IMG/VR virus record: IMGVR_UViG_3300020596_000011
Coordinates: 62,001 to 126,000 of that record
Reading direction: 5' to 3' (one strand)
From: a virus
Length of the DNA stretch: 64,000 nucleotides
Positions 6,882-14,272 of the stretch are shown piece after piece. The number at the start of each line of letters is the position of its first letter. The stretch's first letter is position 1. Both the position numbers and the translations under genes were made by a program. The notes under the pieces were generated by a model, which saw nothing but the letters and a program-made list of their open reading frames with translations, ran no database searches and was not told the DNA's origin.

Positions 6882-8744
6882 ATGGCGACCAGCTCTAAGT
6901 TGTTATATCTAGCGTCCGGCGTAAACCGCTCGCTCGACCTTCTCAATGCTTCCAACGTGTTCCAAATCCGTGACAGCGTTCTCAAAATTGCCGCTGACGC
7001 TTCTGCAACGAACGTTATGTCGTTCAACTTGGCTGCATACTCGGCAAGCCGCTCTTTAACTTTCCCTGACAGCAACATCAACTTCGGTGCTTTTGCCCGT
7101 GGTTTTATCGCTGCTGGCTCGGCTAACCATGTCGTTATCAACGATGGTACAGGCGCTCTCTCTAGCGAAGCAGCTCTTGCGGCTTCTCGCGGTGGTTTCG
7201 GTGCTGACGTTTCTGCTTTCACAGGCGTTCTCAAAGCGTCCTCCGGTGTGTTCTCTGCTTCCGCAGTCGTTAACGCTGATATCAGCGCTGTTGCCGCTAT
7301 TGCTTACAGCAAGTTGGCAGCCCTCACCTTTAACCGCGCCCTTATCTCTGACGGCTCGGGCGTAGTTACCGCTTCGGCAGTGACTTCTACTGAACTCGGA
7401 TACGTTGCAGGCGTAACTTCCGCAATCCAGACACAGCTTAACGGTAAGCTCAACCTTACTGGCGGTACATTGTCCGGCGCGCTGGACTTGGGCGGCAACC
7501 TTCTTACAAACGTGGCTACTCCTGTATCCGCATCCGACGCTACTAACAAAGCTTACGTTGATGCCGCTATCAACGGACTAAGCTGGAAGTTGCCAGTTGT
7601 TGCGGCTTCGACAGGCAACTTAACCCTCAGCGGAGCGCAAACCGTTGATGGTGTTAGCTTAGTTGCAGGTCAGCGCATCCTCGTAAAAGACCAAGCTACT
7701 ACTTCACAGAACGGTATCTACGTTGTAGCCGCTGGCGCATGGGCTCGCTCTGCGGATATGGACTCGCTCACTCCTCTAAACGAGTTCAACTCGGCTGCTG
7801 CGTTTGTCCAGTCCGGTACAGTCAACGCCAACCGTGGATTTGTTCAAACTGCTACAGTCACTACAATCGGAACAGACCCTGTTGCGTTTGTCCAATTCTC
7901 CAGCGCATCTTCGCAGATTGCCGGAAGCGGAATCAGCATCTCTGGCTCTACAATCTCCATCAACTTGGCTACTAACCCGGGTTTGGAATTCTCTAGCTCC
8001 GCTCTCCGCATCAAGCTTGCTGACACTTCCCTCGCCCTTTCGGCAGGTGGCGTAGCTCTGGCTTTGGCTTCCTCAAGCGGTTTGACTGTCGCTAGCGGAC
8101 TTTTGGTTAAAGTAGAAGCTTCCAACCCTAGCCTCCAGATCAACGGCTCGAATGAACTCGGCGTTAAACTCGCAGCAGCAGGCGCAATCGTCTCCGGCGC
8201 TTCTGGTGTCGCGGTTCAACTCGAATCTTCCCAACCTTCGCTCCAAATCGTAGCCAACGCTATCGGCGTTAAGCTCGACACCGCTCGCGGTCTTGCCAAA
8301 GACGCTTCTGGCGTATTCGTAAAAATTGACGGAAGCTCGCTTACGTTTAATGGTTCTGGAGAGTTGCAGGTAGGTTCATCCGACGCTACGCTCATTTCCT
8401 TTACCTCGGGTGAAGCCCTCACAGCAGGCGACAACGTGTACATCTCAGCAGCAGGCACTGTGTCAAAGGCACGTGCAAACGCTGAATCTACGTCGCTCGG
8501 CTATGTTGGTCTTGCTCGCACCACAGTTGGTTCCGGTGCAGCGGTGCAAGTAATTGTTGGCGGACGTCTTAGCGGATTGACTGGCTTAAGCGCAGGCAGC
8601 CGTTACTACTTGTCAGCAGGAACTGCGGGTGTATCGACCACTACAGCTCCTTCCGCTTCTGGACAACAAGTTGTGTTGGTTGGAATTGCAATGAGCGCTA
8701 CTGAACTCATTGTTTCACCTGACTATAAAGTATCTATCGATTGA
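6882..8744 (+). CDS. Tail fibre protein (620 residues)
   Basis: A Ser/Ala/Thr-rich, beta-repetitive protein of the kind that forms trimeric phage fibres. Residues 215-345 hold the common fibre module that starts DATNKAYVDAA, continues with GQRILVKDQ and NGIYVV, and ends before SGISISG. The C-terminal part (LTAGDNVYISAAGTVSKA onward) resembles a fibre-tip capsid/tail decoration fold. It is a single-gene transcript: late-type promoter in front, strong terminator at 8785 behind. It probably contacts the host surface. Confidence 0.85.
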   Translation: MATSSKLLYLASGVNRSLDLLNASNVFQIRDSVLKIAADASATNVMSFNLAAYSASRSLTFPDSNINFGAFARGFIAAGSANHVVINDGTGALSSEAALAASRGGFGADVSAFTGVLKASSGVFSASAVVNADISAVAAIAYSKLAALTFNRALISDGSGVVTASAVTSTELGYVAGVTSAIQTQLNGKLNLTGGTLSGALDLGGNLLTNVATPVSASDATNKAYVDAAINGLSWKLPVVAASTGNLTLSGAQTVDGVSLVAGQRILVKDQATTSQNGIYVVAAGAWARSADMDSLTPLNEFNSAAAFVQSGTVNANRGFVQTATVTTIGTDPVAFVQFSSASSQIAGSGISISGSTISINLATNPGLEFSSSALRIKLADTSLALSAGGVALALASSSGLTVASGLLVKVEASNPSLQINGSNELGVKLAAAGAIVSGASGVAVQLESSQPSLQIVANAIGVKLDTARGLAKDASGVFVKIDGSSLTFNGSGELQVGSSDATLISFTSGEALTAGDNVYISAAGTVSKARANAESTSLGYVGLARTTVGSGAAVQVIVGGRLSGLTGLSAGSRYYLSAGTAGVSTTTAPSASGQQVVLVGIAMSATELIVSPDYKVSID

Positions 8745-8784
8745 GTTTTCACAGTTAACTTTGTGTCCTGTTTACAGGCGCGTC

Positions 8785-8815
8785 GGGCTGGGTCTTTCGA
8801 CCCAGTCCTTTTTTT
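8785..8815 (+). terminator. Strong rho-independent terminator
   Basis: GGCTGGGTC pairs with GACCCAGTC around a tttc tetraloop, followed by seven T. It ends the fibre transcript. Confidence 0.92.
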
Positions 8816-8828
8816 ATTGAAACTGTGC

Positions 8829-8855
8829 TAAAGTCTGAAAGCAAAACGGCGATGA
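8829..8855 (+). promoter_or_regulatory. Sigma-28-like promoter
   Basis: TAAAGTCT, 11 bases, GGCGATGA, 20 bases before the ATG at 8875. Confidence 0.65.
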
Positions 8856-8874
8856 AGAAATAACGGAGGTGACT

Positions 8875-10599
8875 ATGGCGGCGGGGAAAAAATTAACAGC
8901 TGAAGACGTAGCAAAAGTCGCACAAGCAAAAAACCCAAACCTGCGCTTGGTCGAGAGTTCTTACGTTGACTTATCCACCCTGTGCATCTGGGTGGAAGAG
9001 GGTTGGGGTGAGTTTGAGCGAAAGCCTTCTATCATTCTTTATTCGAACAGCGTGTATCACCCTGAACACGGCAGGTTGCGTAAAAATGCAATTTTGGCAA
9101 AAGCGCAACAAAAACCGGAAAGCAAACAAAAGCGTAAAACCACTAACCTTGCCAAGTATGGACACGAATACATTTCACTCTGCCCACATGTACGTAGTAA
9201 AGTTTGTGCAACTAACTTAGAACGTTACGGTCATGAAACCCCGCTTTTGAACGCCGACGTTCAAGCTAAGATTAGTGCAACTAACTTAGAACGCTACGGT
9301 CATGAAAACCCCCTTTTGAACGCCGACGTTCAAGCTAAGATTAGAGCAACTAACTTAGAGGCGTATGGCGTAGAAAACGTCCTGTCGAGTAGTCTTATAC
9401 AAGACAGAGTAAAGACTACTAATCTACAGCGCTACGGGTTTGCAAACGCTGTGCAAGCCGAGGCGGTTCAGAGTAAAACGAAAAACACTAATTTACAGAG
9501 GTATGGCGCTGAATACGGTCTGTCAAACCCTGATGTGCAGCGTAAACGGAGACTTACTAACGTTGCGCGCTACGGGTCTGCGCACGCTACATTACACCCT
9601 GCGGTCAGAGCAAAACTAAGTGCTACCAATATCGCGCGATACGGCCACCAAAGTAGTTTCGGTAATTCAGACGTCCAGAAGAAAATTTACAGAACTAAGA
9701 TGCTTCGCGGGCTATACAAACAGTCTAAAGGTGAACTAGAACTGAGAGACTTTTGTAAAACACTGGACCCCGACGCCCGTACAACCATGGCGTATTTAAA
9801 CAAGAAAGCTTTCCAAATTGATATTTTTCTGCCTTCTAAAAATATATGCATCGAATACAATGGGATGTTTTGGCATTCCGAGGGGAATAAAAAAAATTAC
9901 TCCGAAAAACACTTAGACAAGACGAAAGCATGCGCTTTACAAGACAGACGTCTCATACACATTTGGGAAACCGAATGGCACAACAAGCGCCCTCAAGTGG
10001 AAAACTACATCCGAAGCGTAGCGGGTATTTTTGAAAGAAGGATTCCTGCAAGAAAATGCCTAGTAAAAGAAGTTACTGATAAGGCGCAAGTTAAAGCGTT
10101 TCTTGACAGCAATCACTTATTAGGCGCGTGCCCGTTTTCAAAAGCGGTGGGCATCTTCTTGAATGAGGAACTCGTAGGTGTTGCTCTTTTGGGGAGGCAC
10201 CATCGAACAAACGTCCTTAACATTGCTAAGCGATTTGCTTTTTTAGCGGGTGTTCAGGTGATTGGCGGCGTGAGCCGTCTTACCAAACACCTTTTAGACG
10301 TCTGCGAATCCGATTCCCTCGTCACTTGGGCCGATGTCAGGCTAGGAGCGGCGTCGGTCTACACGTCCGCAGGGTGGACCTTAGATTCCACGTCGCGCCC
10401 TGACTATTTTTACTGGCACGAATCTCAAAAAAGAGTTGTTTCAAAGCAGCATTTTAAAGACCACCGAAAAAGTTCAACCGGTGTTTCCGAAAAAGATTTT
10501 GCTAAAACCCGGAGATGCCTACGGATCTGGGACTGTGGAAAACATAGGTTTCGTATCTATAAAGGCGGAATTCCTACATGCTCGCTTTCATCCCCGTAG
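8875..10599 (+). CDS. Homing endonuclease-like protein with TNLxxYG repeats
   Basis: A 574-residue protein of a family common as free-standing endonuclease genes in large phages. About eight tandem units of roughly 24 residues, each with TNL and RYG or similar, span residues 85-265 and probably read DNA. The segment near 318-375 (CIEYNGMFWHSE, then an HLDKTKAC helix and IHIWETEW) matches the EDxHD/Vsr-like nuclease fold with acidic and histidine residues. The C-terminal 200 residues resemble the accessory domain usual in this family. The ATG at 8875 has GGAGG at 5 bases. It has its own promoter and lies between virion and lysis genes, typical of a mobile gene. Confidence 0.85.
   Translation: MAAGKKLTAEDVAKVAQAKNPNLRLVESSYVDLSTLCIWVEEGWGEFERKPSIILYSNSVYHPEHGRLRKNAILAKAQQKPESKQKRKTTNLAKYGHEYISLCPHVRSKVCATNLERYGHETPLLNADVQAKISATNLERYGHENPLLNADVQAKIRATNLEAYGVENVLSSSLIQDRVKTTNLQRYGFANAVQAEAVQSKTKNTNLQRYGAEYGLSNPDVQRKRRLTNVARYGSAHATLHPAVRAKLSATNIARYGHQSSFGNSDVQKKIYRTKMLRGLYKQSKGELELRDFCKTLDPDARTTMAYLNKKAFQIDIFLPSKNICIEYNGMFWHSEGNKKNYSEKHLDKTKACALQDRRLIHIWETEWHNKRPQVENYIRSVAGIFERRIPARKCLVKEVTDKAQVKAFLDSNHLLGACPFSKAVGIFLNEELVGVALLGRHHRTNVLNIAKRFAFLAGVQVIGGVSRLTKHLLDVCESDSLVTWADVRLGAASVYTSAGWTLDSTSRPDYFYWHESQKRVVSKQHFKDHRKSSTGVSEKDFAKTRRCLRIWDCGKHRFRIYKGGIPTCSLSSP
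9165..9700 (+). repeat. Tandem repeats in the homing endonuclease gene
   Basis: About eight diverged units of about 72 bp coding TNLxxYG segments. The second and third units (9207-9350) are nearly identical in DNA, showing recent duplication. Confidence 0.85.
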
Positions 10600-10618
10600 G
10601 TTTGTCCGCGCCCTGTTC

Positions 10619-10786
10619 TTAGTCCTCATCCTTATCACGCTCAAAATATTGCGCAATAGCCAACAACCCTAGGTCACACGCTAGCATTAAGCCAGCAAAC
10701 GCTAAAATATTCGTAGGCATCTTAAATTGTAGGACAAAAACCAAGACGAACAGGTTAAAACAAGCTAAAAGAAGAAAAGTTTTCAT
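10619..10786 (-). CDS. Small two-span membrane protein (55 residues)
   Basis: ATG at 10786 with GGAGG 5 bases upstream. Two hydrophobic stretches (residues 3-22 and 28-47) and an acidic tail ERDKDED. A sigma-70-like promoter on this strand (TTGAGT, 17 bases, TATCTT) overlaps the divergent sigma-28-like site at 10827. Function unknown. Confidence 0.7.
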   Translation of the reverse strand: MKTFLLLACFNLFVLVFVLQFKMPTNILAFAGLMLACDLGLLAIAQYFERDKDED

Positions 10787-10826
10787 AGCACCTCCAAACA
10801 AAAGATACCCTGTGTAAAGAAAAGAC

Positions 10827-10853
10827 TCAAGTTTTAAAAGAAACTTGCGATAC
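10827..10853 (+). promoter_or_regulatory. Sigma-28-like promoter
   Basis: TCAAGTTT, 11 bases, TGCGATAC, 23 bases before the ATG at 10876. Divergent from the promoter of the gene at 10786. Confidence 0.7.
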
Positions 10854-10875
10854 CTAAGCTAGAAGGAGGGCAAAC

Positions 10876-11100
10876 ATGTACGAAGTTCTAGTTACAATCA
10901 TAGTTATCCAAGCGGTTCTAATCTTAGAGGGTCTGGTCATAGGGGTGTTGCTAGCCCGCACCGCTAAGGTACGCTTGAGAGACCGAGTGCAGATGGTAGC
11001 CCACGTTATGCTTTTCGTAGCGTTTTTCTACCTAATGCTTTGCGGCTGGTTAGTTGACCGTGTAATGTCTTTCTGTAAACGCCTTTGGAGCGCCAAATGA
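10876..11100 (+). CDS. Small two-span membrane protein (74 residues)
   Basis: Strong AAGGAGGG ribosome site. Hydrophobic segments at residues 5-26 and 43-63 with a basic loop between them and a basic tail. It overlaps the next gene as ATGA, so it is coupled to a secreted protein. A holin-like role is possible since the lysozyme lies 850 bases downstream, but nothing proves it. Confidence 0.75.
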   Translation: MYEVLVTIIVIQAVLILEGLVIGVLLARTAKVRLRDRVQMVAHVMLFVAFFYLMLCGWLVDRVMSFCKRLWSAK

Positions 11101-11570
11101 AAATTTTTCTTTTTTTAACAGCCTTTCTTCCACTTCCGGCACTCGCTTCGACGCAGGTGTTTTACCCGACCGGTAAGGACGCTGGTAAGCTGCTCCTCTC
11201 CACGGTAAATGACCCCAACGGGTTTTGCACCGACGGGACACGAATCCGCAACAGGCAGGGCGTGGTACATTTCACTTGCTTTGGGGTCAACGGCACAACA
11301 ACCGACGCTGCCTTGATACTGATGAAATCGTCTTTGGGATTGCACCCGCGAATCTGTTTCTCTTTTCTCGACTCACAAAAGAGCTACAAGATCACGCTAC
11401 CTACCCCGATGTTCTATTACAAGGCTTCCGACGTGGGCAAGGTGTTGGACACCAGCAGTGCGCACTTCATCGATGTTCGCGAGTTAAGCACGGTATTTGA
11501 CAGTTCCCTAGAATGTACAAAGCTTCCGGTCGATTTCGTTGCACCTACACAACAACAACCAGCAATTTGA
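11097..11570 (+). CDS. Secreted protein of unknown function (157 residues)
   Basis: Start chosen at the ATG overlapping the previous stop. Residues 1-17 form a signal peptide with cleavage expected after ALA. The mature part has four cysteines that could form disulphides in the periplasm, and a Gln-rich end. No family recognised. It is coupled to the membrane protein in front. Confidence 0.75.
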   Translation: MKIFLFLTAFLPLPALASTQVFYPTGKDAGKLLLSTVNDPNGFCTDGTRIRNRQGVVHFTCFGVNGTTTDAALILMKSSLGLHPRICFSFLDSQKSYKITLPTPMFYYKASDVGKVLDTSSAHFIDVRELSTVFDSSLECTKLPVDFVAPTQQQPAI

Positions 11571-11576
11571 TAATTT

Positions 11577-11583
11577 GTAAAAT
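11577..11583 (+). promoter_or_regulatory. GTAAAAT-class (late) promoter
   Basis: GTAAAAT 19 bases before the ATG at 11603. Confidence 0.55.
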
Positions 11584-11602
11584 GAATTTTTAGGGGGACT
11601 GC

Positions 11603-11860
11603 ATGAAGATATACGCCGGACACGCTATCGGAACAAGAACTTTGACTGCGGATTTGCAATTTTTTAAGAGAGACATTCTCGATTTTGGCTTTGAGGTCGC
11701 TTACGACTGCCCTGCCCTGGGGTGGACAGTGTGGGTGTCTCGGGCTTCGAATTTTAAAGAACGGATGGAACTCTGTAAAAAGTTTGACTATCTAGTAACG
11801 CACCCTGAAGGTGTAGCCGAAGACGTAGTGTGCAGGTTGACACAGATCGTAAGTTTGTAA
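11603..11860 (+). CDS. Unknown 85-residue protein
   Basis: AGGGGG precedes the ATG. The fold looks like a small alpha/beta domain (GHAIGTRT, then DFGFEVAYDCP and WTVWVSRA). No family recognised. It is transcribed alone, ending at the terminator at 11885. Confidence 0.75.
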   Translation: MKIYAGHAIGTRTLTADLQFFKRDILDFGFEVAYDCPALGWTVWVSRASNFKERMELCKKFDYLVTHPEGVAEDVVCRLTQIVSL

Positions 11861-11884
11861 AAGCGTTCCCGATCTCTCCTTACT

Positions 11885-11919
11885 CGCCTCTAGACGTTCT
11901 GTCTAGAGGCTCTTTTGTT
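11885..11919 (+). terminator. Strong rho-independent terminator
   Basis: GCCTCTAGAC pairs with GTCTAGAGGC around gttct, followed by a T-rich run. Confidence 0.92.
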
Positions 11920-11923
11920 TGGT

Positions 11924-11930
11924 TTAAAAT
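11924..11930 (+). promoter_or_regulatory. Late-type promoter variant
   Basis: TTAAAAT, a one-base variant of the GTAAAAT box, right after the terminator and 19 bases before the lysozyme ATG. Confidence 0.4.
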
Positions 11931-11949
11931 ACGGATTGAAGGAGAATCC

Positions 11950-12531
11950 ATGCCAAATCAACCAGTTATCACGTTTGACGACACAAAACTTATCAGAGAT
12001 TCCGAGGGTCACTCGCTGACCGCTTACCCAGACCCCGCAACGAAAAACGATCCTATTAAAAAAGGGCACCCTTGGACAATCTCCTATGGGATTACAGGAG
12101 CATGGGTAAAGCCGGGCGTTGTGATCACACAAGCAGAGTCCGAGCTTAGATTTATGGAACTTATTAAAGTCTTCTGTAAAGATCTCGACGCATGCCTCAC
12201 TGTAGAGCTTGGTAAAAACCAATACATCGCCGTCCTTTCTCTCTTGTGGAACATCGGCAAAGGTAACTTTGCAAAAAGTACCCTGCTCAAAAAACTGAAT
12301 GCAAAAGACTTTGCGGCGGCTGCCTTGGAGTTTGTAAAGTGGAATAAAGCAAATGGTGCTGTCATGAACGGGCTAACGACCCGTAGAGCCAAAGAAGCCG
12401 CGCTATTCTCTACCCCATCTCAGGCTCCTAAGCTGTCTAAGTCTCTCACGGCGCCCGCTGTAATCGATTTTGAGCAGTTTACACAGACAACATGCCCTGT
12501 CACAGACGAAACAAATTTACCAAAGAAATAA
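11950..12531 (+). CDS. Phage lysozyme (endolysin), GH24 family
   Basis: A 193-residue muramidase that cuts the glycan strands of peptidoglycan to lyse the host. The catalytic pattern of T4-type lysozymes is clear: Glu19 in RDSEG, Asp28 in YPDP and Thr43 in WTISYG. Later family blocks are SLLWNIGKG and GLTTRRAKEAALF. Start set at the ATG at 11950 because GAAGGAGA lies directly before it. There is no signal peptide, so it needs a holin to reach the wall; candidates are the gene at 10876 or 48073. Confidence 0.92.
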   Translation: MPNQPVITFDDTKLIRDSEGHSLTAYPDPATKNDPIKKGHPWTISYGITGAWVKPGVVITQAESELRFMELIKVFCKDLDACLTVELGKNQYIAVLSLLWNIGKGNFAKSTLLKKLNAKDFAAAALEFVKWNKANGAVMNGLTTRRAKEAALFSTPSQAPKLSKSLTAPAVIDFEQFTQTTCPVTDETNLPKK

Positions 12532-12581
12532 ATGCTTTACCGCTTTCTTTAAAAATTTCTTTTAAACGTCAAAAATAAACC

Positions 12582-12608
12582 TAAAGTCTGACCAACTCTT
12601 GGCGATAA
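12582..12608 (+). promoter_or_regulatory. Sigma-28-like promoter
   Basis: TAAAGTCT, 11 bases, GGCGATAA, 22 bases before the ATG at 12631. Confidence 0.75.
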
Positions 12609-12630
12609 CAAAGCTAGGAGGAACAAACAA

Positions 12631-13194
12631 ATGACTTGTTCAATAGATACAGCACCGCCGCCAGCGATAATACGCCACCTTCCCACCAAGTCTGCCTGTA
12701 ACGGCAGCCGGAATTCATCCGCGCCGAAGGGCGTCATGATCGCTCCCGCCAAAGTTGCTAGCCACAGCAGCCAGAGTTCTTCTGGCACTCCCTCCCACTC
12801 ACCCGCTGACGCAAGGTCAGCGGCAGGAAGTAAGGCCAATGCTGAAACAGGTCAAGTCACCCAGAATCTAGACGTCAGGGTGTTTAATGTCACTTCTAAA
12901 CAAAAAGCCTACCGACCGAAGAGAGCAACGTCCAGCGGACGCTATTACTCTCTAAAACCCGCTCCCGTGAAGCACTTCCACCTATTCGTGCTTGCGGGGG
13001 TGTCCCCTACCTCCTACACAATCGCAAACAACTCATGCGACAGGGCAACTTTGACCTGCACAGTAGACGTAGACCGCAAGCGCGTTTTTGACATCGGCGC
13101 TGGTGGCTCATTCACGACAGGCAGCGGTGCTAGTATCGGTATTATCGGTACCGTGCAAGGAAACATCTACGGAACTTTGGGATTCTCTTTTTAA
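12631..13194 (+). CDS. Unknown 187-residue protein with Ser/Pro-rich N-terminus
   Basis: A good AGGAGG site and a near-perfect promoter lie in front. The first 80 residues are rich in Ser, Pro and Ala without clear structure. The rest is beta-rich and ends in NIYGTLGFSF, a Gly/aromatic end like that of surface or barrel proteins. The opposite strand of the first 200 bases encodes two hydrophobic segments, which raises doubt about whether this half of the frame is an ancestral coding sequence. No family recognised. Confidence 0.65.
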   Translation: MTCSIDTAPPPAIIRHLPTKSACNGSRNSSAPKGVMIAPAKVASHSSQSSSGTPSHSPADARSAAGSKANAETGQVTQNLDVRVFNVTSKQKAYRPKRATSSGRYYSLKPAPVKHFHLFVLAGVSPTSYTIANNSCDRATLTCTVDVDRKRVFDIGAGGSFTTGSGASIGIIGTVQGNIYGTLGFSF

Positions 13195-13215
13195 TCACGC
13201 ATTGAAGGACTTCTT

Positions 13216-13812
13216 GTGAAAAAACTACTCTTGCTTTTACCTCTTTTTCTAGCCGCTTGCGGCGCAGACGACCAGTCGACGCGCATGACGACGTCGTTCG
13301 ACCCAGAATGCGAGGATGCAATTCTATCTTTAACTGCTACAAACTGCTCGACACCCGGCCCTACGCCTCCTCCAGCTCCGACGGGTCCAGCATCGACGCT
13401 GACTATCACCGGCCCCGTACCCGCACCTTCGGGTGCAGGCTGGACAACTGAAGGGTTTGTACGCGTTCCAACGAGTACAACGTTCCTAGGCTGGCAGAGC
13501 CTTGGCTTGTCCACCTCCACAGTGGCAATTACCAAAGTTTATGCTAGCTCAATAACAACGTCTGGCTCTTGCCAACAGGTAGACCTCAAGATGATTACTG
13601 GTTTGGGTGCACCGACAGGGCTGCGAGGTAACTTTTACAACCAGAGCAGACCTGACCGCTTTAAGTATTGCGTCGAGAGCGGGTCGGTTATCGCTGGATA
13701 TGAAGACGGAGCGGACACAAACTTCTCAGACTTTAAAGTGAAGATTAGCTCAAACCTCGGAAGTTTGAACTACGAGCTACGGGGTAATAACCTGTTCGTT
13801 TGTCTCGATTAA
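13216..13812 (+). CDS. Lipoprotein with proline-rich linker (198 residues)
   Basis: GTG start with GAAGGAC upstream. Residues 1-15 are a lipoprotein signal ending in LAAC, so Cys15 is lipidated after export. A Pro/Thr-rich linker at 46-60 (PGPTPPPAP) leads to a beta-rich domain with several cysteines. No family recognised. It follows the previous gene by 21 bases and shares its promoter. Phage lipoproteins made early often alter the host surface, but the role here is not known. Confidence 0.8.
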   Translation: MKKLLLLLPLFLAACGADDQSTRMTTSFDPECEDAILSLTATNCSTPGPTPPPAPTGPASTLTITGPVPAPSGAGWTTEGFVRVPTSTTFLGWQSLGLSTSTVAITKVYASSITTSGSCQQVDLKMITGLGAPTGLRGNFYNQSRPDRFKYCVESGSVIAGYEDGADTNFSDFKVKISSNLGSLNYELRGNNLFVCLD

Positions 13813-13815
13813 AAA

Positions 13816-13842
13816 AAAGAAATCGTCCCTGATTTCTTTCTG
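13816..13842. terminator. Bidirectional terminator
   Basis: AAAGAAATC pairs with GATTTCTTT around gtccct, with A and T runs outside the stem. It separates the convergent genes ending at 13812 and 13846. Confidence 0.8.
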
Positions 13843-13845
13843 TGA

Positions 13846-14097
13846 TTAGCCTACCAGTCCTTGGTAAAAGGCGTCAACAAGCATCTTACATTCTGCGTTT
13901 TGTAAATCTAAAACTTCTGGAAGAATTTCTGGGAGTTTTAGGTCTTTTAGAGGTAGGAGGCTTGGTACTTTTTCGAAAATCACACCGATGATATTCTTCT
14001 TCTGAATCGTTGCGACGATGATCGAAGCAATCGCTCCACCTGCCACAAAAATCTTCTTTAACTCTGAAATGTCTTGCGGAAAAGAAGCTGCACTCAT
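13846..14097 (-). CDS. Unknown 83-residue protein with a hydrophobic segment
   Basis: AAGGAG precedes the ATG at 14097. Residues 17-31 (FVAGGAIASIIVATI) could span or insert in a membrane; the rest has Leu/Pro-rich helices. It stands alone with its own sigma-70-like promoter. No family recognised. Confidence 0.7.
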   Translation of the reverse strand: MSAASFPQDISELKKIFVAGGAIASIIVATIQKKNIIGVIFEKVPSLLPLKDLKLPEILPEVLDLQNAECKMLVDAFYQGLVG

Positions 14098-14137
14098 TTA
14101 AGACTCCTTGTCTTATTAGGTTGTTAAGGCCAGATAA

Positions 14138-14165
14138 AGCATAGCAACTTTTACTTTTTGATCAA
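14138..14165 (-). promoter_or_regulatory. Sigma-70-like promoter
   Basis: Minus strand: TTGATC, 16 bases, TATGCT, about 40 bases before the ATG at 14097. Confidence 0.5.
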
Positions 14166-14272
14166 GTGTCAGACCTTTGACGCCTTTTTACTTGCCAAGG
14201 TTCTGACGCATTTGCGTATTCAAAATTTGTTCGTATTCTTCTCTTGCCCAATAACGGGCTAAGGAGATTTCG

